Part shown: piece after piece, positions 49,879 to 58,475 of the stretch
Position numbering within the stretch: the stretch's first letter is position 1
Layout: each line of letters begins with the position of its first letter
Assembly (NCBI RefSeq): GCF_026340305.1
Contig: NZ_JAPEPI010000001.1
Span: forward strand, 2,790,001 to 2,854,000
Source: Streptomyces sp. NBC_01381
Lineage (GTDB): Bacteria > Actinomycetota > Actinomycetes > Streptomycetales > Streptomycetaceae
DNA length: 64,000 nucleotides
Reading direction: 5' to 3'
Position numbers and translations under genes: made by a program
Notes under the pieces: model-generated
Database searches by the model: none
Told to the model about the DNA's origin: nothing
The model's input: only the letters and a program-made list of their open reading frames with translations

Positions 49879-50955
49879 GTGGCAGACCAGGCAGACCAGG
49901 CAGAGCTGACGGGCCAGTTGGTGGACCGGTGGTCGGGCCGGTGGTCGGGCCGGTCGTCGGGCCCGCCGATCACGGCGCTCGCCATGAGCGCCGATGTGGC
50001 GGAGCGGGTGTTCGCACCGGACATCCGCGAACGGCTCGCCCACAGCGTGGAGTTGGCGCCCGCCCTGCTCGCCGGGCCGCTCACCGGGGCCGATGCGCGG
50101 GCGGTGCTGGCAGACGCGGAGATCCTGATCACCGGGTGGAACTGTCCGCCGGTCACGGCGGACGTCCTCGCGTACGCTCCTCGGCTGCGGGCCCTCGTCC
50201 ATGCCGCCGGATCGGTGAAACCCGTGGTGACGGACGCCCTTTGGGACCGGGGGGTGGTGGTGTCCTCGGCGGCCGACGCCAACGCGGGCCCCGTCGTCGC
50301 CTTCGCGCTCGCCGCGATCACCTTCGCCGCGAAGGGGGCGCTGTCCACAGCCGCCCGCTACAGCGAGGGGTGGCCGCCCTTCACGGAGCGGACGGGCGCG
50401 GACGCGCGCACCATCGGCGTCATCGGGGCGTCGCGTATCGGCCGTGGGGTCATCGCGGCGCTGCGCGCGTCCGACGCGGGGTGGCGTGTGCTGCTCACCG
50501 ATCCGTACGTCACGGGGGAGGAGGCCGCCGGCCTCGGCGTGGAGCTGGTCCCGCTGCCCGAGCTGTGCCGCCGCAGCACCGTCGTCAGCATTCACGCGCC
50601 CCAACTCCCCGAGACCCAGGGGATGGTGAGCGAGGTGATGCTGAAGCTGATCCCGGACGGCGGGACCGTCATCAACACGGCGCGGGGCTCATTGATCGAT
50701 ACCGAGGCGTTGGCCCGGGAGTGCGGGACGGGGCGCCTGGACGCGTTCCTCGACGTCACGTCGCCGGAGCCGCTGCCGCAGGGGCATCCGCTGCTGATGC
50801 TTCCGAACGTCCTTGTGACCCCGCACATCGCCGGGGCGCAGGGCAGTGAGGTGCGGCGCCTGGGGGAGCACGCGGTGGGGGAGGTGGAGCGGTTCGTGCG
50901 CGGCGAGCCGTTGCGGGGCCGCCTGCGCCGGGAAGATCTGCCGCGGCTGGCCTGA
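49879..50955 (+). CDS. D-isomer-specific 2-hydroxyacid dehydrogenase
   Basis: A 358-aa NAD(P)-dependent dehydrogenase. Rossmann motif GVIGASRIGRGVIAAL (about 175-190), catalytic Arg in NTARGSLID, Glu in SPEPLPQGHPL and His in TPHIAGA, the usual triad. It interconverts 2-hydroxy and 2-keto acids; the carbohydrate importer context suggests a sugar-acid or glyoxylate-like substrate. GTG 49879 follows GAGGGGCGG. The N-terminus contains a short repeat RWSGRWSGRSSG from triplicated TGGTCGGGCCGG-type DNA, which looks like replication slippage. It diverges from the importer operon and shares its LacI-type operators. Confidence 0.88.
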   Translation: MADQADQAELTGQLVDRWSGRWSGRSSGPPITALAMSADVAERVFAPDIRERLAHSVELAPALLAGPLTGADARAVLADAEILITGWNCPPVTADVLAYAPRLRALVHAAGSVKPVVTDALWDRGVVVSSAADANAGPVVAFALAAITFAAKGALSTAARYSEGWPPFTERTGADARTIGVIGASRIGRGVIAALRASDAGWRVLLTDPYVTGEEAAGLGVELVPLPELCRRSTVVSIHAPQLPETQGMVSEVMLKLIPDGGTVINTARGSLIDTEALARECGTGRLDAFLDVTSPEPLPQGHPLLMLPNVLVTPHIAGAQGSEVRRLGEHAVGEVERFVRGEPLRGRLRREDLPRLA

Positions 50956-50984
50956 CGGGGGCTGGCCTGACGGGGGTGGCCTCG

Positions 50985-51030
50985 ACGCCCGCCTTGCTGC
51001 CCGCCGGTCGGCGGGCAGCAAGGCGGGCGT
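50985..51030. terminator. 21-bp perfect hairpin between convergent genes
   Basis: Arms 50985-51005 and 51010-51030 pair perfectly around loop GGTC. It lies between the dehydrogenase stop and the protease stop, acting as a bidirectional terminator. Confidence 0.8.
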
Positions 51031-51046
51031 TCACAGTTTCGGAAAG

Positions 51047-52420
51047 TTACCCTCTGGCAAGCTTCCCCATGCCGTACGTCGACGCATAGCCGATCGAGCT
51101 GTAATGCATCCTGCCGCCGAATTTCCCGGAGAGCACACCTCGAGCGGTACTGCCCGTGGAACTGCTGGCGACCGCGCCGCCACTGTCACCCGGCGCCGCC
51201 GAGAAACTGGCGGCGGACTGCCCGTACACGACACAACTGCAGGTGTCGCTCCGGTGGCTCGCATTGGTGGAGGAGATCTTTCCGCAGCGCGGGTTCGCGG
51301 AGTTCCGGCCGAACAGGCACGACGTGTCGCCGACCGAGCCCAGCGATTCCTTCTTGACGACCCGGCCCTTGCTCGAGTTGTTCTGGTACAGCCAGGGCTT
51401 CGCACCGCTGGAAATCTTGATGTAGCGCATATCCGCGTGGGTGCCGTTTTTCAGGGCGTTGATGTTCGTCAGGGAGCCGTAGGTCGCGCTTCCGGACTTG
51501 ACGGCGCCGCTGTTGCGGCGCCAGTCACAATGCCCCGCTGTCACCGCTCCATAGGAGCTGCCGCGCTTCACGACCCATCCGATCGTGCAATACCCGCCCG
51601 GCAGCTTGACGCCTACTCCGCCGCGCCTCGGTGAAGCGCAATTGTTGCGGGAGGAGCATGCCAGATCGGCCCCTTCGCCTTCCGTGATGTCTGCGGGGAT
51701 GTCAAGGCGCCTCAGAGTTCCCCGCACGCCATCCGGTTCGGCTCCGGGGCGCAGGGCTATCTTGAGCCGGTTCGTCGTCACGTCCTCCTCGACGGAGACA
51801 ACCTGCACCTTGCTCCGGCCCGCACTCTCCGCCGACTTCCACACCGCCCTCATGGCACCGGTGAGTTCCGCGGACGAGTGCTCGACGGTCCGGAATTCAA
51901 CGTCATCGGCGGAGCTGCCTGACTTCACGGCGCTTGCCACCAGCTCGCCCCGGGTGTCCTGCGCGGGCAGCTTGCCGGCGAACTGCACCACGAGGCGTCC
52001 GCGGTTCTCGGTGTCGAGGTAGTGCCCCGCGTAGTTCGCCTGCTTGGCGAAGCGTTCAACCGTCGACTTGGTCCCGGAGAGCAGTGCGTCACGGCGCTTC
52101 ATCTCCGCAGCCTCGGCGGCCGTGCCGATGAACCCCCATTCGTTGACGAGGGATTCGGCGGATTCGGCTCGCTTGTTCGTCGATTCGGCCGATATTCCCC
52201 GATTTGCGAGAATCGAGTCCAGCTTCTTTGTGTCGGCCTCGAAGCCGTATTCCTGGCGAAGGCGCAGCGACTCCGCGAAGACGTCGTCGCTCACCTTCTG
52301 GGTGGGTGCATCTGCCGTACGGGATGAGGGAGATTTCTGCGACGCCGCGGCCGGGATCACGGTCGGCACAAGCATCCCGGCCGCCGCCAGAGTGGTCCAT
52401 AAAACGGATCTGAACTTCAT
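51047..52420 (-). CDS. Secreted S1-family (streptogrisin-like) serine protease precursor
   Basis: A 457-aa precursor: signal peptide (1 to about 27, ending IPAAAS), a long pro-region (about 30-255) of Lys/Glu-rich helices and an alpha-lytic-type pro-domain, then a chymotrypsin-fold catalytic domain (about 258-457). Catalytic residues sit in AVTAGHC (His about 296), HADMRYIKI (Asp) and APGDSGGAV (Ser about 412). Three or more cysteine pairs are likely (CTIGW, AGHC, TSCLFG, PRCG, DTCSC). ATG 52420 starts the signal peptide; an upstream in-frame start at 52516 is unlikely. The gene and its leader are clearly less GC-rich than their neighbours, which could reflect transfer or lower codon bias of secreted proteins. 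Confidence 0.92.
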   Translation of the reverse strand: MKFRSVLWTTLAAAGMLVPTVIPAAASQKSPSSRTADAPTQKVSDDVFAESLRLRQEYGFEADTKKLDSILANRGISAESTNKRAESAESLVNEWGFIGTAAEAAEMKRRDALLSGTKSTVERFAKQANYAGHYLDTENRGRLVVQFAGKLPAQDTRGELVASAVKSGSSADDVEFRTVEHSSAELTGAMRAVWKSAESAGRSKVQVVSVEEDVTTNRLKIALRPGAEPDGVRGTLRRLDIPADITEGEGADLACSSRNNCASPRRGGVGVKLPGGYCTIGWVVKRGSSYGAVTAGHCDWRRNSGAVKSGSATYGSLTNINALKNGTHADMRYIKISSGAKPWLYQNNSSKGRVVKKESLGSVGDTSCLFGRNSANPRCGKISSTNASHRSDTCSCVVYGQSAASFSAAPGDSGGAVASSSTGSTARGVLSGKFGGRMHYSSIGYASTYGMGKLARG

Positions 52421-52854
52421 CGAGCCCCCGCTGTGAGTTCCAAAGCCGAGCGGCGCGAGGGGATTCCTTGCGCCGCTGAGAGATGGAAAGATAGGGGAAT
52501 TGAGTGGGAAGATCAAGTGTCCGAAAAACTGGAATCTCTAATTCCGTCAGCTGCGCCGCGTCAATGGTCGGCGGTAACGGTAATTCACTTCCACGCCGAT
52601 CCGAAATGTCCTGGAATAAAACTGTCCATAAGGGGCGGTTTTCTTTGAGTCGCACGGGCCCTGTGGTGAGCCGGGAGGGCGGCCCGCTGTTACGGGGGCG
52701 CCGATCAGCAGGCACTATGGGCACAGGGCGGCACGAGCTCCGCAACGCGCACGAAACCGTGTGGTGGGATGCTCATGAGCCCCAATGTGTCCTCAGGCGC
52801 GATCACAGTGCGGACGCAGGCGGCCTGACCAGCAAGGATGGGTGGAAGCGGAAG
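52421..52854. other. 434-bp intergenic region, relatively AT-rich
   Basis: No gene seen. From about 52480 to 52650 the DNA is much less GC-rich than its surroundings (runs such as GGAATCTCTAATTCC and TGGAATAAAACTG), which probably holds the promoters of the protease (leftward) and glnA2 (rightward). GTAAC/GTAATTC elements at 52573-52587 faintly recall GlnR half-sites, but no full box is present. Confidence 0.5.
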
Positions 52855-54216
52855 ATGGACAAGCAGCAGGAATTCGTGCTCCGGACTCTGGAGGAGCGCG
52901 ACATCCGGTTCGTACGCCTGTGGTTCACGGATGTCCTCGGCTTCCTGAAATCGGTCGCGGTGGCACCCGCCGAGCTGGAGCAGGCCTTCGACGAGGGCAT
53001 CGGCTTCGACGGATCGGCCATCGAGGGCTTCGCCCGGGTGTACGAATCGGACATGATCGCCAAGCCGGACCCCTCGACCTTCCAGGTCCTGCCCTGGCGC
53101 GCGGAGGCCCCCGGCACGGCCCGGATGTTCTGCGACATCCTCATGCCGGACGGCTCGCCGTCCTTCGCGGACCCGCGTTACGTCCTCAAGCGGGCCCTCG
53201 CCAAGACCTCGGACCTCGGGTTCACCTTCTACACCCACCCCGAGATCGAGTTCTTCCTCCTGAAGGACAAGCCGCTGGACGGCTCGCGGCCCACCCCCGC
53301 CGACAACTCCGGCTACTTCGACCACACCCCGCAGAACGTGGGCATGGACTTCCGCCGCCAGGCCATCACCATGCTCGAATCCATGGGCATCTCGGTCGAG
53401 TTCAGCCACCACGAGGGGGCTCCCGGTCAGCAGGAGATCGACCTCCGTTACGCGGACGCGCTCTCCACGGCCGACAACATCATGACCTTCCGCCTGGTCA
53501 TGAAGCAGGTCGCCCTGGAGCAGGGCGTGCAGGCCACCTTCATGCCGAAGCCGTTCTCCGAGCACCCGGGCAGCGGCATGCACACGCACCTGTCGTTGTT
53601 CGAGGGTGACCGCAACGCGTTCTACGAGTCCGGCTCCGAGTACCAGCTCTCCAAGGTCGGCCGCTCCTTCATCGCGGGCCTCCTGAAGCACGCCGCCGAG
53701 ATCTCCGCGGTCACCAACCAGTGGGTGAACTCCTACAAGCGCATCTGGGGCGGCTCGGAGCGCACGGCGGGCGCGGGCGGCGAGGCACCGTCGTACATCT
53801 GCTGGGGCCACAACAACCGCTCGGCGCTGATCCGCGTCCCGATGTACAAGCCCGGCAAGACCGGCTCGGCGCGGGTGGAGGTCCGCTCGATCGACTCGGG
53901 CGCGAACCCCTATCTGACGTACGCCGTGCTGCTCGCCGCGGGCCTCAAGGGCATCGAGGAGGGGTACGAACTGCCGCCGGGCGCCGACGACGACGTATGG
54001 GCGCTGAGTGACGGCGAGCGTCGCGCGATGGGGATCGAGCCGCTGCCGCAGAACCTCGGCGAGGCGATTGCGCTGATGGAGCGCAGTGAGCTGGTCGCCG
54101 AGACGCTCGGCGAGCACGTCTATGACTTTTTCCTCCGGAACAAGAAGCAGGAGTGGGAGGAGTACAGGTCAGAGGTGACGGCCTTTGAGCTGAGGAAGAA
54201 CCTCCCGGTGCTGTAG
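52855..54216 (+). CDS. glnA2: Glutamine synthetase-like GlnA2 (gamma-glutamylpolyamine synthetase family)
   Basis: A 453-aa GS-I-like enzyme: FVRLWFTDVLG (about 20), the flexible-loop region GFDGSAIEGF, EIEFFL, the ATP site PFSEHPGSGMHTHLSL, NQWVNSYKRI, and NRSALIRVP with arginine ligands. I recognise this as GlnA2 of Streptomyces (same length and wording), which in S. coelicolor is described as a gamma-glutamylpolyamine synthetase used in polyamine catabolism, not ammonium assimilation. The adenylylation-type tyrosine region is present as EEGYELPPG. ATG 52855 gives the exact family length. A strong U-tract terminator follows, and glnE lies 1.2 kb downstream. Confidence 0.92.
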   Translation: MDKQQEFVLRTLEERDIRFVRLWFTDVLGFLKSVAVAPAELEQAFDEGIGFDGSAIEGFARVYESDMIAKPDPSTFQVLPWRAEAPGTARMFCDILMPDGSPSFADPRYVLKRALAKTSDLGFTFYTHPEIEFFLLKDKPLDGSRPTPADNSGYFDHTPQNVGMDFRRQAITMLESMGISVEFSHHEGAPGQQEIDLRYADALSTADNIMTFRLVMKQVALEQGVQATFMPKPFSEHPGSGMHTHLSLFEGDRNAFYESGSEYQLSKVGRSFIAGLLKHAAEISAVTNQWVNSYKRIWGGSERTAGAGGEAPSYICWGHNNRSALIRVPMYKPGKTGSARVEVRSIDSGANPYLTYAVLLAAGLKGIEEGYELPPGADDDVWALSDGERRAMGIEPLPQNLGEAIALMERSELVAETLGEHVYDFFLRNKKQEWEEYRSEVTAFELRKNLPVL

Positions 54217-54376
54217 GCGCCCTTTAGGGGCGCGGGGAACTGCGCGCTCAGCGCACGAAAAGCCGCAGTCGCGTCTGCCAAGCAATTCGGCAGACGCGAC
54301 TGCGGCTTTTCTGTGGTTGCTCGCGCCCACGCGGCGGAGCCGCAAATCGATACAGCCCCGCGCCCCTACGGGGCGC
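54217..54376. repeat. Intergenic repeat with GCGCCCC-type hairpins, copy B
   Basis: Left part (54219-54255) is the inverted partner of the locus at 2968 (CGCGGGGAACTGCGCG). After an internal terminator comes the block GCGGCGGAGCCGCAAAT..CCCCGCGCCCCTACGGGGCGC (54333-54375), which matches 3029-3072 closely. The family is therefore composite and present in two orientations. The right end overlaps the stop codon region of the VOC gene at 54366. Confidence 0.7.
54258..54310. terminator. Strong bidirectional rho-independent terminator
   Basis: Arms 54258-54279 and 54289-54310 are perfect 22-bp complements (AAAAGCCGCAG... and ...CTGCGGCTTTT) with a 9-nt loop. Each strand ends in a T-tract. It serves glnA2 (+) and the VOC gene (-). 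Confidence 0.92.
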
Positions 54377-54800
54377 TGACAATCGCGTCCCGCAGGGGTG
54401 TCGTGGCCCTTACGCGATACTCCTGGATCGCCCAGCCGTTGCCATCCGGGTCCTTGAAGTACATGAACGTCCCGCCGTCCTGCGGCGCGTGAGCCACCGG
54501 CTCGGAGACATCGAGGCCCCGCGCGGTCAGCTCCGCATGCGCCGCCTTCGCGTCGGAGACGCACAGCTGGAGGCCCTGGTACGAGCCCGCGGCCGGGGTC
54601 GGTCCTTCCATCGTGTCCCAGAGCGTGTCGGCGAGGGCGATGGAGCAGCCGGAGCCCGGCGGGGTCAGCTGGACGATGCGCATGCCCGGCATGACCTCCG
54701 TGTCGATGTCCACATGGAAGCCGAGCTTGTCGCGGTAGAACTCCTTGGCCCGGTCGACGTCGCTGACGGGGAGCGGGATCACCTCGAGTGTGTATTCCAT
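54366..54800 (-). CDS. VOC-superfamily (glyoxalase/bleomycin-resistance fold) protein
   Basis: A 144-aa protein of two beta-alpha-beta-beta-beta units: SDVDRAKEFYRDKLGFHVD (about 14-32) and LQLCVSDAKAAHAELTARG (about 76-94), ending with FKDPDGNGWAIQEYR, whose Glu is a typical metal ligand. VOC proteins include glyoxalases, dioxygenases and antibiotic-binding proteins; no specific role can be given. ATG 54800 (MEYTLEVIPLPV) is chosen over the codon 51 bp upstream. It follows the PPOX gene on the same strand with a 32-bp gap. Confidence 0.85.
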   Translation of the reverse strand: MEYTLEVIPLPVSDVDRAKEFYRDKLGFHVDIDTEVMPGMRIVQLTPPGSGCSIALADTLWDTMEGPTPAAGSYQGLQLCVSDAKAAHAELTARGLDVSEPVAHAPQDGGTFMYFKDPDGNGWAIQEYRVRATTPLRDAIVSAP

Positions 54801-54832
54801 GTGCGGCAGTACAGCAGGGACTGGCTCCGCTG

Positions 54833-55348
54833 TCAGCGCTCGAAACGCCACCGCGTCTGGCTGAACGGCTCGCCCTTGCCGAAGCCGAAGGCGGTGCGGG
54901 GTGTCACCTCGAAGACGTACGCGTGGCCGGCCCCGTGGTGGAAGCAGCCGTCGCGCACCTCGTAGTGCCAGAAGCTGCCGTACTTCTCCTCCCAGGCCGC
55001 CGCGAGCACCCGCAGCCGGTCCTCGTCGGTCACGCGGACCGCGGCGCCCTCGACGACCAGGTCGTGGCCCTTGTCCCAGAGGTTGACGCCGGTGGTGAGG
55101 ACCACCTCCGGGTTGGCCGCGAGGTTCCTCGCCTTGCGCTCATCGGGGCCCGTCGCGAAGTGCAGGGCGCCGTCCAGCCACACCGCGGGCAGCGGGGTGA
55201 CGTGCGGGCGCCCGTCGGGGCGCACGGTCGAGATCCAGAAGAGCTCGGCCGCCCGCAGCTGCCGCAGCGCGTCGGGCCACGGTGTCGCGGACGCGCCCTG
55301 GCTGCTGTACCGGGTGTCCAGTTCGGTACGCGGTTCCCTGCCGGTCAT
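54833..55348 (-). CDS. PPOX-class flavin/F420-dependent oxidoreductase-like protein
   Basis: A 171-aa split-barrel protein. Motifs: FWISTVRPDGRPHVTPLPAV (about 37-56), LHFATGPDERKARNLAANP and VNLWDKGHDLVVEG, which match pyridoxamine 5'-phosphate oxidase-like (PPOX) proteins that bind FMN or F420. It is too short and lacks the pyridoxal-specific C-terminal motifs to be PNPOx itself. ATG 55348 follows GAGGCGGA. Its closeness to the VOC gene suggests a two-gene unit; F420 use would fit the F420-NADP reductase at 25371. Confidence 0.82.
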   Translation of the reverse strand: MTGREPRTELDTRYSSQGASATPWPDALRQLRAAELFWISTVRPDGRPHVTPLPAVWLDGALHFATGPDERKARNLAANPEVVLTTGVNLWDKGHDLVVEGAAVRVTDEDRLRVLAAAWEEKYGSFWHYEVRDGCFHHGAGHAYVFEVTPRTAFGFGKGEPFSQTRWRFER

Positions 55349-55463
55349 GTTCCGCCTCCTGTCACCGCCACCATGCTCCCGTCCAAGTACGGACCGCGCA
55401 CGCGGGCGGAACTCATCGGTGAGGCCGTAGGCTCGGGCGAGGAGTGATCGAACGGAGGCGCGC

Positions 55464-58457
55464 ATGACGGTGCCGCAAGGGCGCAGAAGCAGTACGTTCA
55501 CGCGGCTGCTGCGGCATGGTTTCACCGACCCGTCGGCCGCCGAGCGGCTGCTCGGCGCCCCCGAGCTGGCTGCGCTGCGCTCCGACCCGCTCCTTTTCGA
55601 CGCCCTGGGCGAGGCCGCCGACCCGGACCTGGCGCTGCTCGGTCTGGTCCGGCTCGTCGAGGCGCAGCCGGACCAGACGAGCCGCCGCGAACTGCTCGAC
55701 ACCCTGGTCAGTGCCAAGCCGCTGCGCGACCGGCTGCTCGGCGTGCTCGGCGCGTCCGAGGCCCTCGCCGACCATCTGGCCCGGCACCCCGGTGACTGGC
55801 AGGCCCTGGTCACGTACGAGGCGGCCGATCTGCACCCCGGCGTCGAGGAGTTCGAGCGCGGCCTCGCCGACGCCACCGACCCGGTCTCGCTCCGGGTCTC
55901 CTACCGCCGCTGTCTGCTCGCCATCGCGGCCCGTGACGTGTGCGGCACGACGAACGTCGCCGAGGCCGCCGCCGAACTCGCCGACCTGGCGACGGCGACG
56001 CTGCGTGCGGCCCTGGCCATGGCCGGGACGGCGGCGCCCGCGGACGCCGCGCAGTGCAGGCTCGCGGTCATCGCGATGGGCAAGTGCGGTGGACATGAGT
56101 TGAACTACGTGTCGGACGTCGACGTGATCTTCGTGGGCGAGGCGGCCGACGGCGCCGACGAGGGCAAGGCGCTGCAGGCCGCAACGCGGCTCGCCTCGCA
56201 CATGATGCGGATCTGCTCGGAGACCACGGTCGAGGGCACGATCTGGCCGGTCGACGCCAACCTCCGCCCGGAGGGGCGCAATGGGCCGCTGGTGCGCACG
56301 CTCAGCAGCCACCTCGCCTACTACCAGCGCTGGGCCAAGACCTGGGAGTTCCAGGCGCTGCTCAAGGCCCGCCCGGTCGCCGGTGACCTGGAGCTCGGTG
56401 CGGAGTACGTCGCCACGCTCGCGCCGCTCGTCTGGCACGCGGCGGAGCGCGACAACTTCGTCCCCGACGTGCAGAAGATGCGCCGCAGGGTCGTCGAGAA
56501 CATCCCGGCGGGCGAGGTCGACCGCGAGCTGAAGCTGGGCCCCGGCGGCCTGCGGGACGTCGAATTCGCCGTACAGCTCCTGCAGTTGGTGCACGGGCGC
56601 AGTGATACGTCGCTGAGGAGCGGCTCGACCCTGGAGGCACTCGGCGCGCTGGCCGCCGGCGGCTATGTGGGCCGGGTCGACGCCGTCCAGCTCGACGACG
56701 CCTACCGCTTCCTGCGCTCCCTGGAACACCGCATCCAGCTCTTCAAGCTGCGGCGCACGCATCTGATCCCGGAGGACGACGCCGACCTGCGGCGCATCGG
56801 CCGCTCCCTGGGCATGCGGACGGAACCGATCACCGAGCTGAACCGCGCCTGGAAGCGGCACACCTCGGTCGTGCGGCGCCTGCACGAGAAGCTCTTCTAC
56901 CGCCCGCTCCTCGACGCGGTGGCCCAACTCGCCCCCGGCGAGATCCGGTTGAGCGCGGAGGCGGCCCGCGAACGCCTGGTCGCCCTCGGCTACGCGGACC
57001 CCACGACGGCCCTGCGCCACCTGGAGGCGCTCGCCTCCGGCGTCACCCGCAAGGCGGCGATCCAGCGCACCCTCCTTCCGGTCCTGCTCGGCTGGTTCGC
57101 GGACTCGGCGGACCCCGACGCGGGCCTCCTGAACTTCCGCAAGGTGTCCGACGCCCTGGGCAAGACCCCTTGGTATCTACGGCTGTTGAGGGACGAGGGC
57201 GCGGCGGCCGAGAACCTCGCCCGCGTCCTGTCCGCGGGGCGCCTGGCCCCCGACCTCCTGCTGCGCGCCCCCGAGGCGGTCGCCCTCCTCGGCGACCCCC
57301 GCGGCCTGGAACCGCGCGACCACGCCCACCTGGAGCAGGAGGTCCTCGCCGCCGTGGGCCGTGCGGACGGCGCCGAGCAGGCGGTGACGGCGGCTCGTGG
57401 CGTCCGCCGCCGTGAACTGTTCCGCACCGCCGCCGCCGACATCATCGGCTCGTACGGCACCGAGGAGAACCCCGCCGAGGCCGACCCCGGCGCGCTGGTG
57501 AACCTGGTGGGCGACGCGGTCTCGGACCTGACGGCGGCGACGATCGCTGGCACCCTGCGCGCCGTGGTCCGCGAGGGCTGGGGCGACGAGCTGCCCACCC
57601 GTTTCGCGGTCATCGGCATGGGCCGCTTCGGCGGCCACGAACTGGGCTACGGCTCGGACGCCGACGTCCTGTTCGTCCACGAGCCCCGCGAGGGAGCCGA
57701 CGAGCAGGAGGCCGCGAAGGCCGCCGCCAAGGTGGTCTCCGAGATGCGTCGACTGCTCCAACTTCCCTCCTCCGACCCGCCGTTGCTCATCGACGCGGAC
57801 CTGCGCCCGGAGGGCAGGAGCGGCCCCCCGGTGCGTACGCTCAAGTCGTACGAGGCCTACTACCGCCGCTGGTCCCTGGTCTGGGAGTCCCAGGCGCTGC
57901 TTCGGGCCGAACCGGTCGCGGGCGACGCCGAGTTGGGCCGCGCCTTCATCGACCTGATCGACCCCCTGCGCTATCCGGCCGAGGGCCTCGGCGAGGACGC
58001 GGTCCGTGAGATCCGCCGCCTCAAGGCCCGTATGGAGGCCGAGCGGATGCCGCGCGGCGCCGACCCGACGCTGCACGCCAAGCTGGGCCGCGGCGGTCTC
58101 TCGGACGTCGAATGGACCGTCCAGCTCCTGCAGTTGGAGGAGGGCTGGGCCGAACCCGGCCTGCGCACCACCCGCACCCGCGAGGCCCTGGCGGCGGCCT
58201 GCGCGGCCGAGCTGATCCCGGTCGAGGAAGCGGCGATCCTCGACGAGGCATGGGTGCTCGCCACGCGGGTGCGCAACGCGGTGATGCTGGTCCGCGGCCG
58301 CGCGGGAGACACCTTCCCCTCGGACGGCCGCGAACGGGCCGCCGTGGGACGGTACTTGGGCTACGACCCCGGGCATGTGGGCGACATGCTGGACGACTAC
58401 CGCAGGATCACGCGGCGGGCGCGGGCCGTCGTGGAGGAGCGCTTCTACGGGGCGTGA
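55464..58457 (+). CDS. glnE: Glutamine synthetase adenylyltransferase/adenylyl-removing enzyme
   Basis: A 997-aa two-headed nucleotidyltransferase. The adenylyl-removing half (about 1-470) has YVSDVDVIFV near residue 213, and the adenylylating half (about 530-997) has YGSDADVLFVHE near 727. Each is followed by the DANLRPEGRNGPLVRTL / DADLRPEGRSGPPVRTL motif, showing the internal duplication. It switches glutamine synthetase I off and on by AMP attachment according to nitrogen status. ATG 55464 is near the start of the conserved region. It lies downstream of glnA2 on the same strand, with the VOC/PPOX pair between on the other strand. Confidence 0.95.
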   Translation: MTVPQGRRSSTFTRLLRHGFTDPSAAERLLGAPELAALRSDPLLFDALGEAADPDLALLGLVRLVEAQPDQTSRRELLDTLVSAKPLRDRLLGVLGASEALADHLARHPGDWQALVTYEAADLHPGVEEFERGLADATDPVSLRVSYRRCLLAIAARDVCGTTNVAEAAAELADLATATLRAALAMAGTAAPADAAQCRLAVIAMGKCGGHELNYVSDVDVIFVGEAADGADEGKALQAATRLASHMMRICSETTVEGTIWPVDANLRPEGRNGPLVRTLSSHLAYYQRWAKTWEFQALLKARPVAGDLELGAEYVATLAPLVWHAAERDNFVPDVQKMRRRVVENIPAGEVDRELKLGPGGLRDVEFAVQLLQLVHGRSDTSLRSGSTLEALGALAAGGYVGRVDAVQLDDAYRFLRSLEHRIQLFKLRRTHLIPEDDADLRRIGRSLGMRTEPITELNRAWKRHTSVVRRLHEKLFYRPLLDAVAQLAPGEIRLSAEAARERLVALGYADPTTALRHLEALASGVTRKAAIQRTLLPVLLGWFADSADPDAGLLNFRKVSDALGKTPWYLRLLRDEGAAAENLARVLSAGRLAPDLLLRAPEAVALLGDPRGLEPRDHAHLEQEVLAAVGRADGAEQAVTAARGVRRRELFRTAAADIIGSYGTEENPAEADPGALVNLVGDAVSDLTAATIAGTLRAVVREGWGDELPTRFAVIGMGRFGGHELGYGSDADVLFVHEPREGADEQEAAKAAAKVVSEMRRLLQLPSSDPPLLIDADLRPEGRSGPPVRTLKSYEAYYRRWSLVWESQALLRAEPVAGDAELGRAFIDLIDPLRYPAEGLGEDAVREIRRLKARMEAERMPRGADPTLHAKLGRGGLSDVEWTVQLLQLEEGWAEPGLRTTRTREALAAACAAELIPVEEAAILDEAWVLATRVRNAVMLVRGRAGDTFPSDGRERAAVGRYLGYDPGHVGDMLDDYRRITRRARAVVEERFYGA

Positions 58458-58475
58458 CCCCGGGCGCCTTCGCGG

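Noticed and set aside
52570..52590. GlnR box upstream of glnA2
   Set aside because: Only a partial GTAAC/GTAATTC resemblance; the four-part GlnR arrangement is not present.
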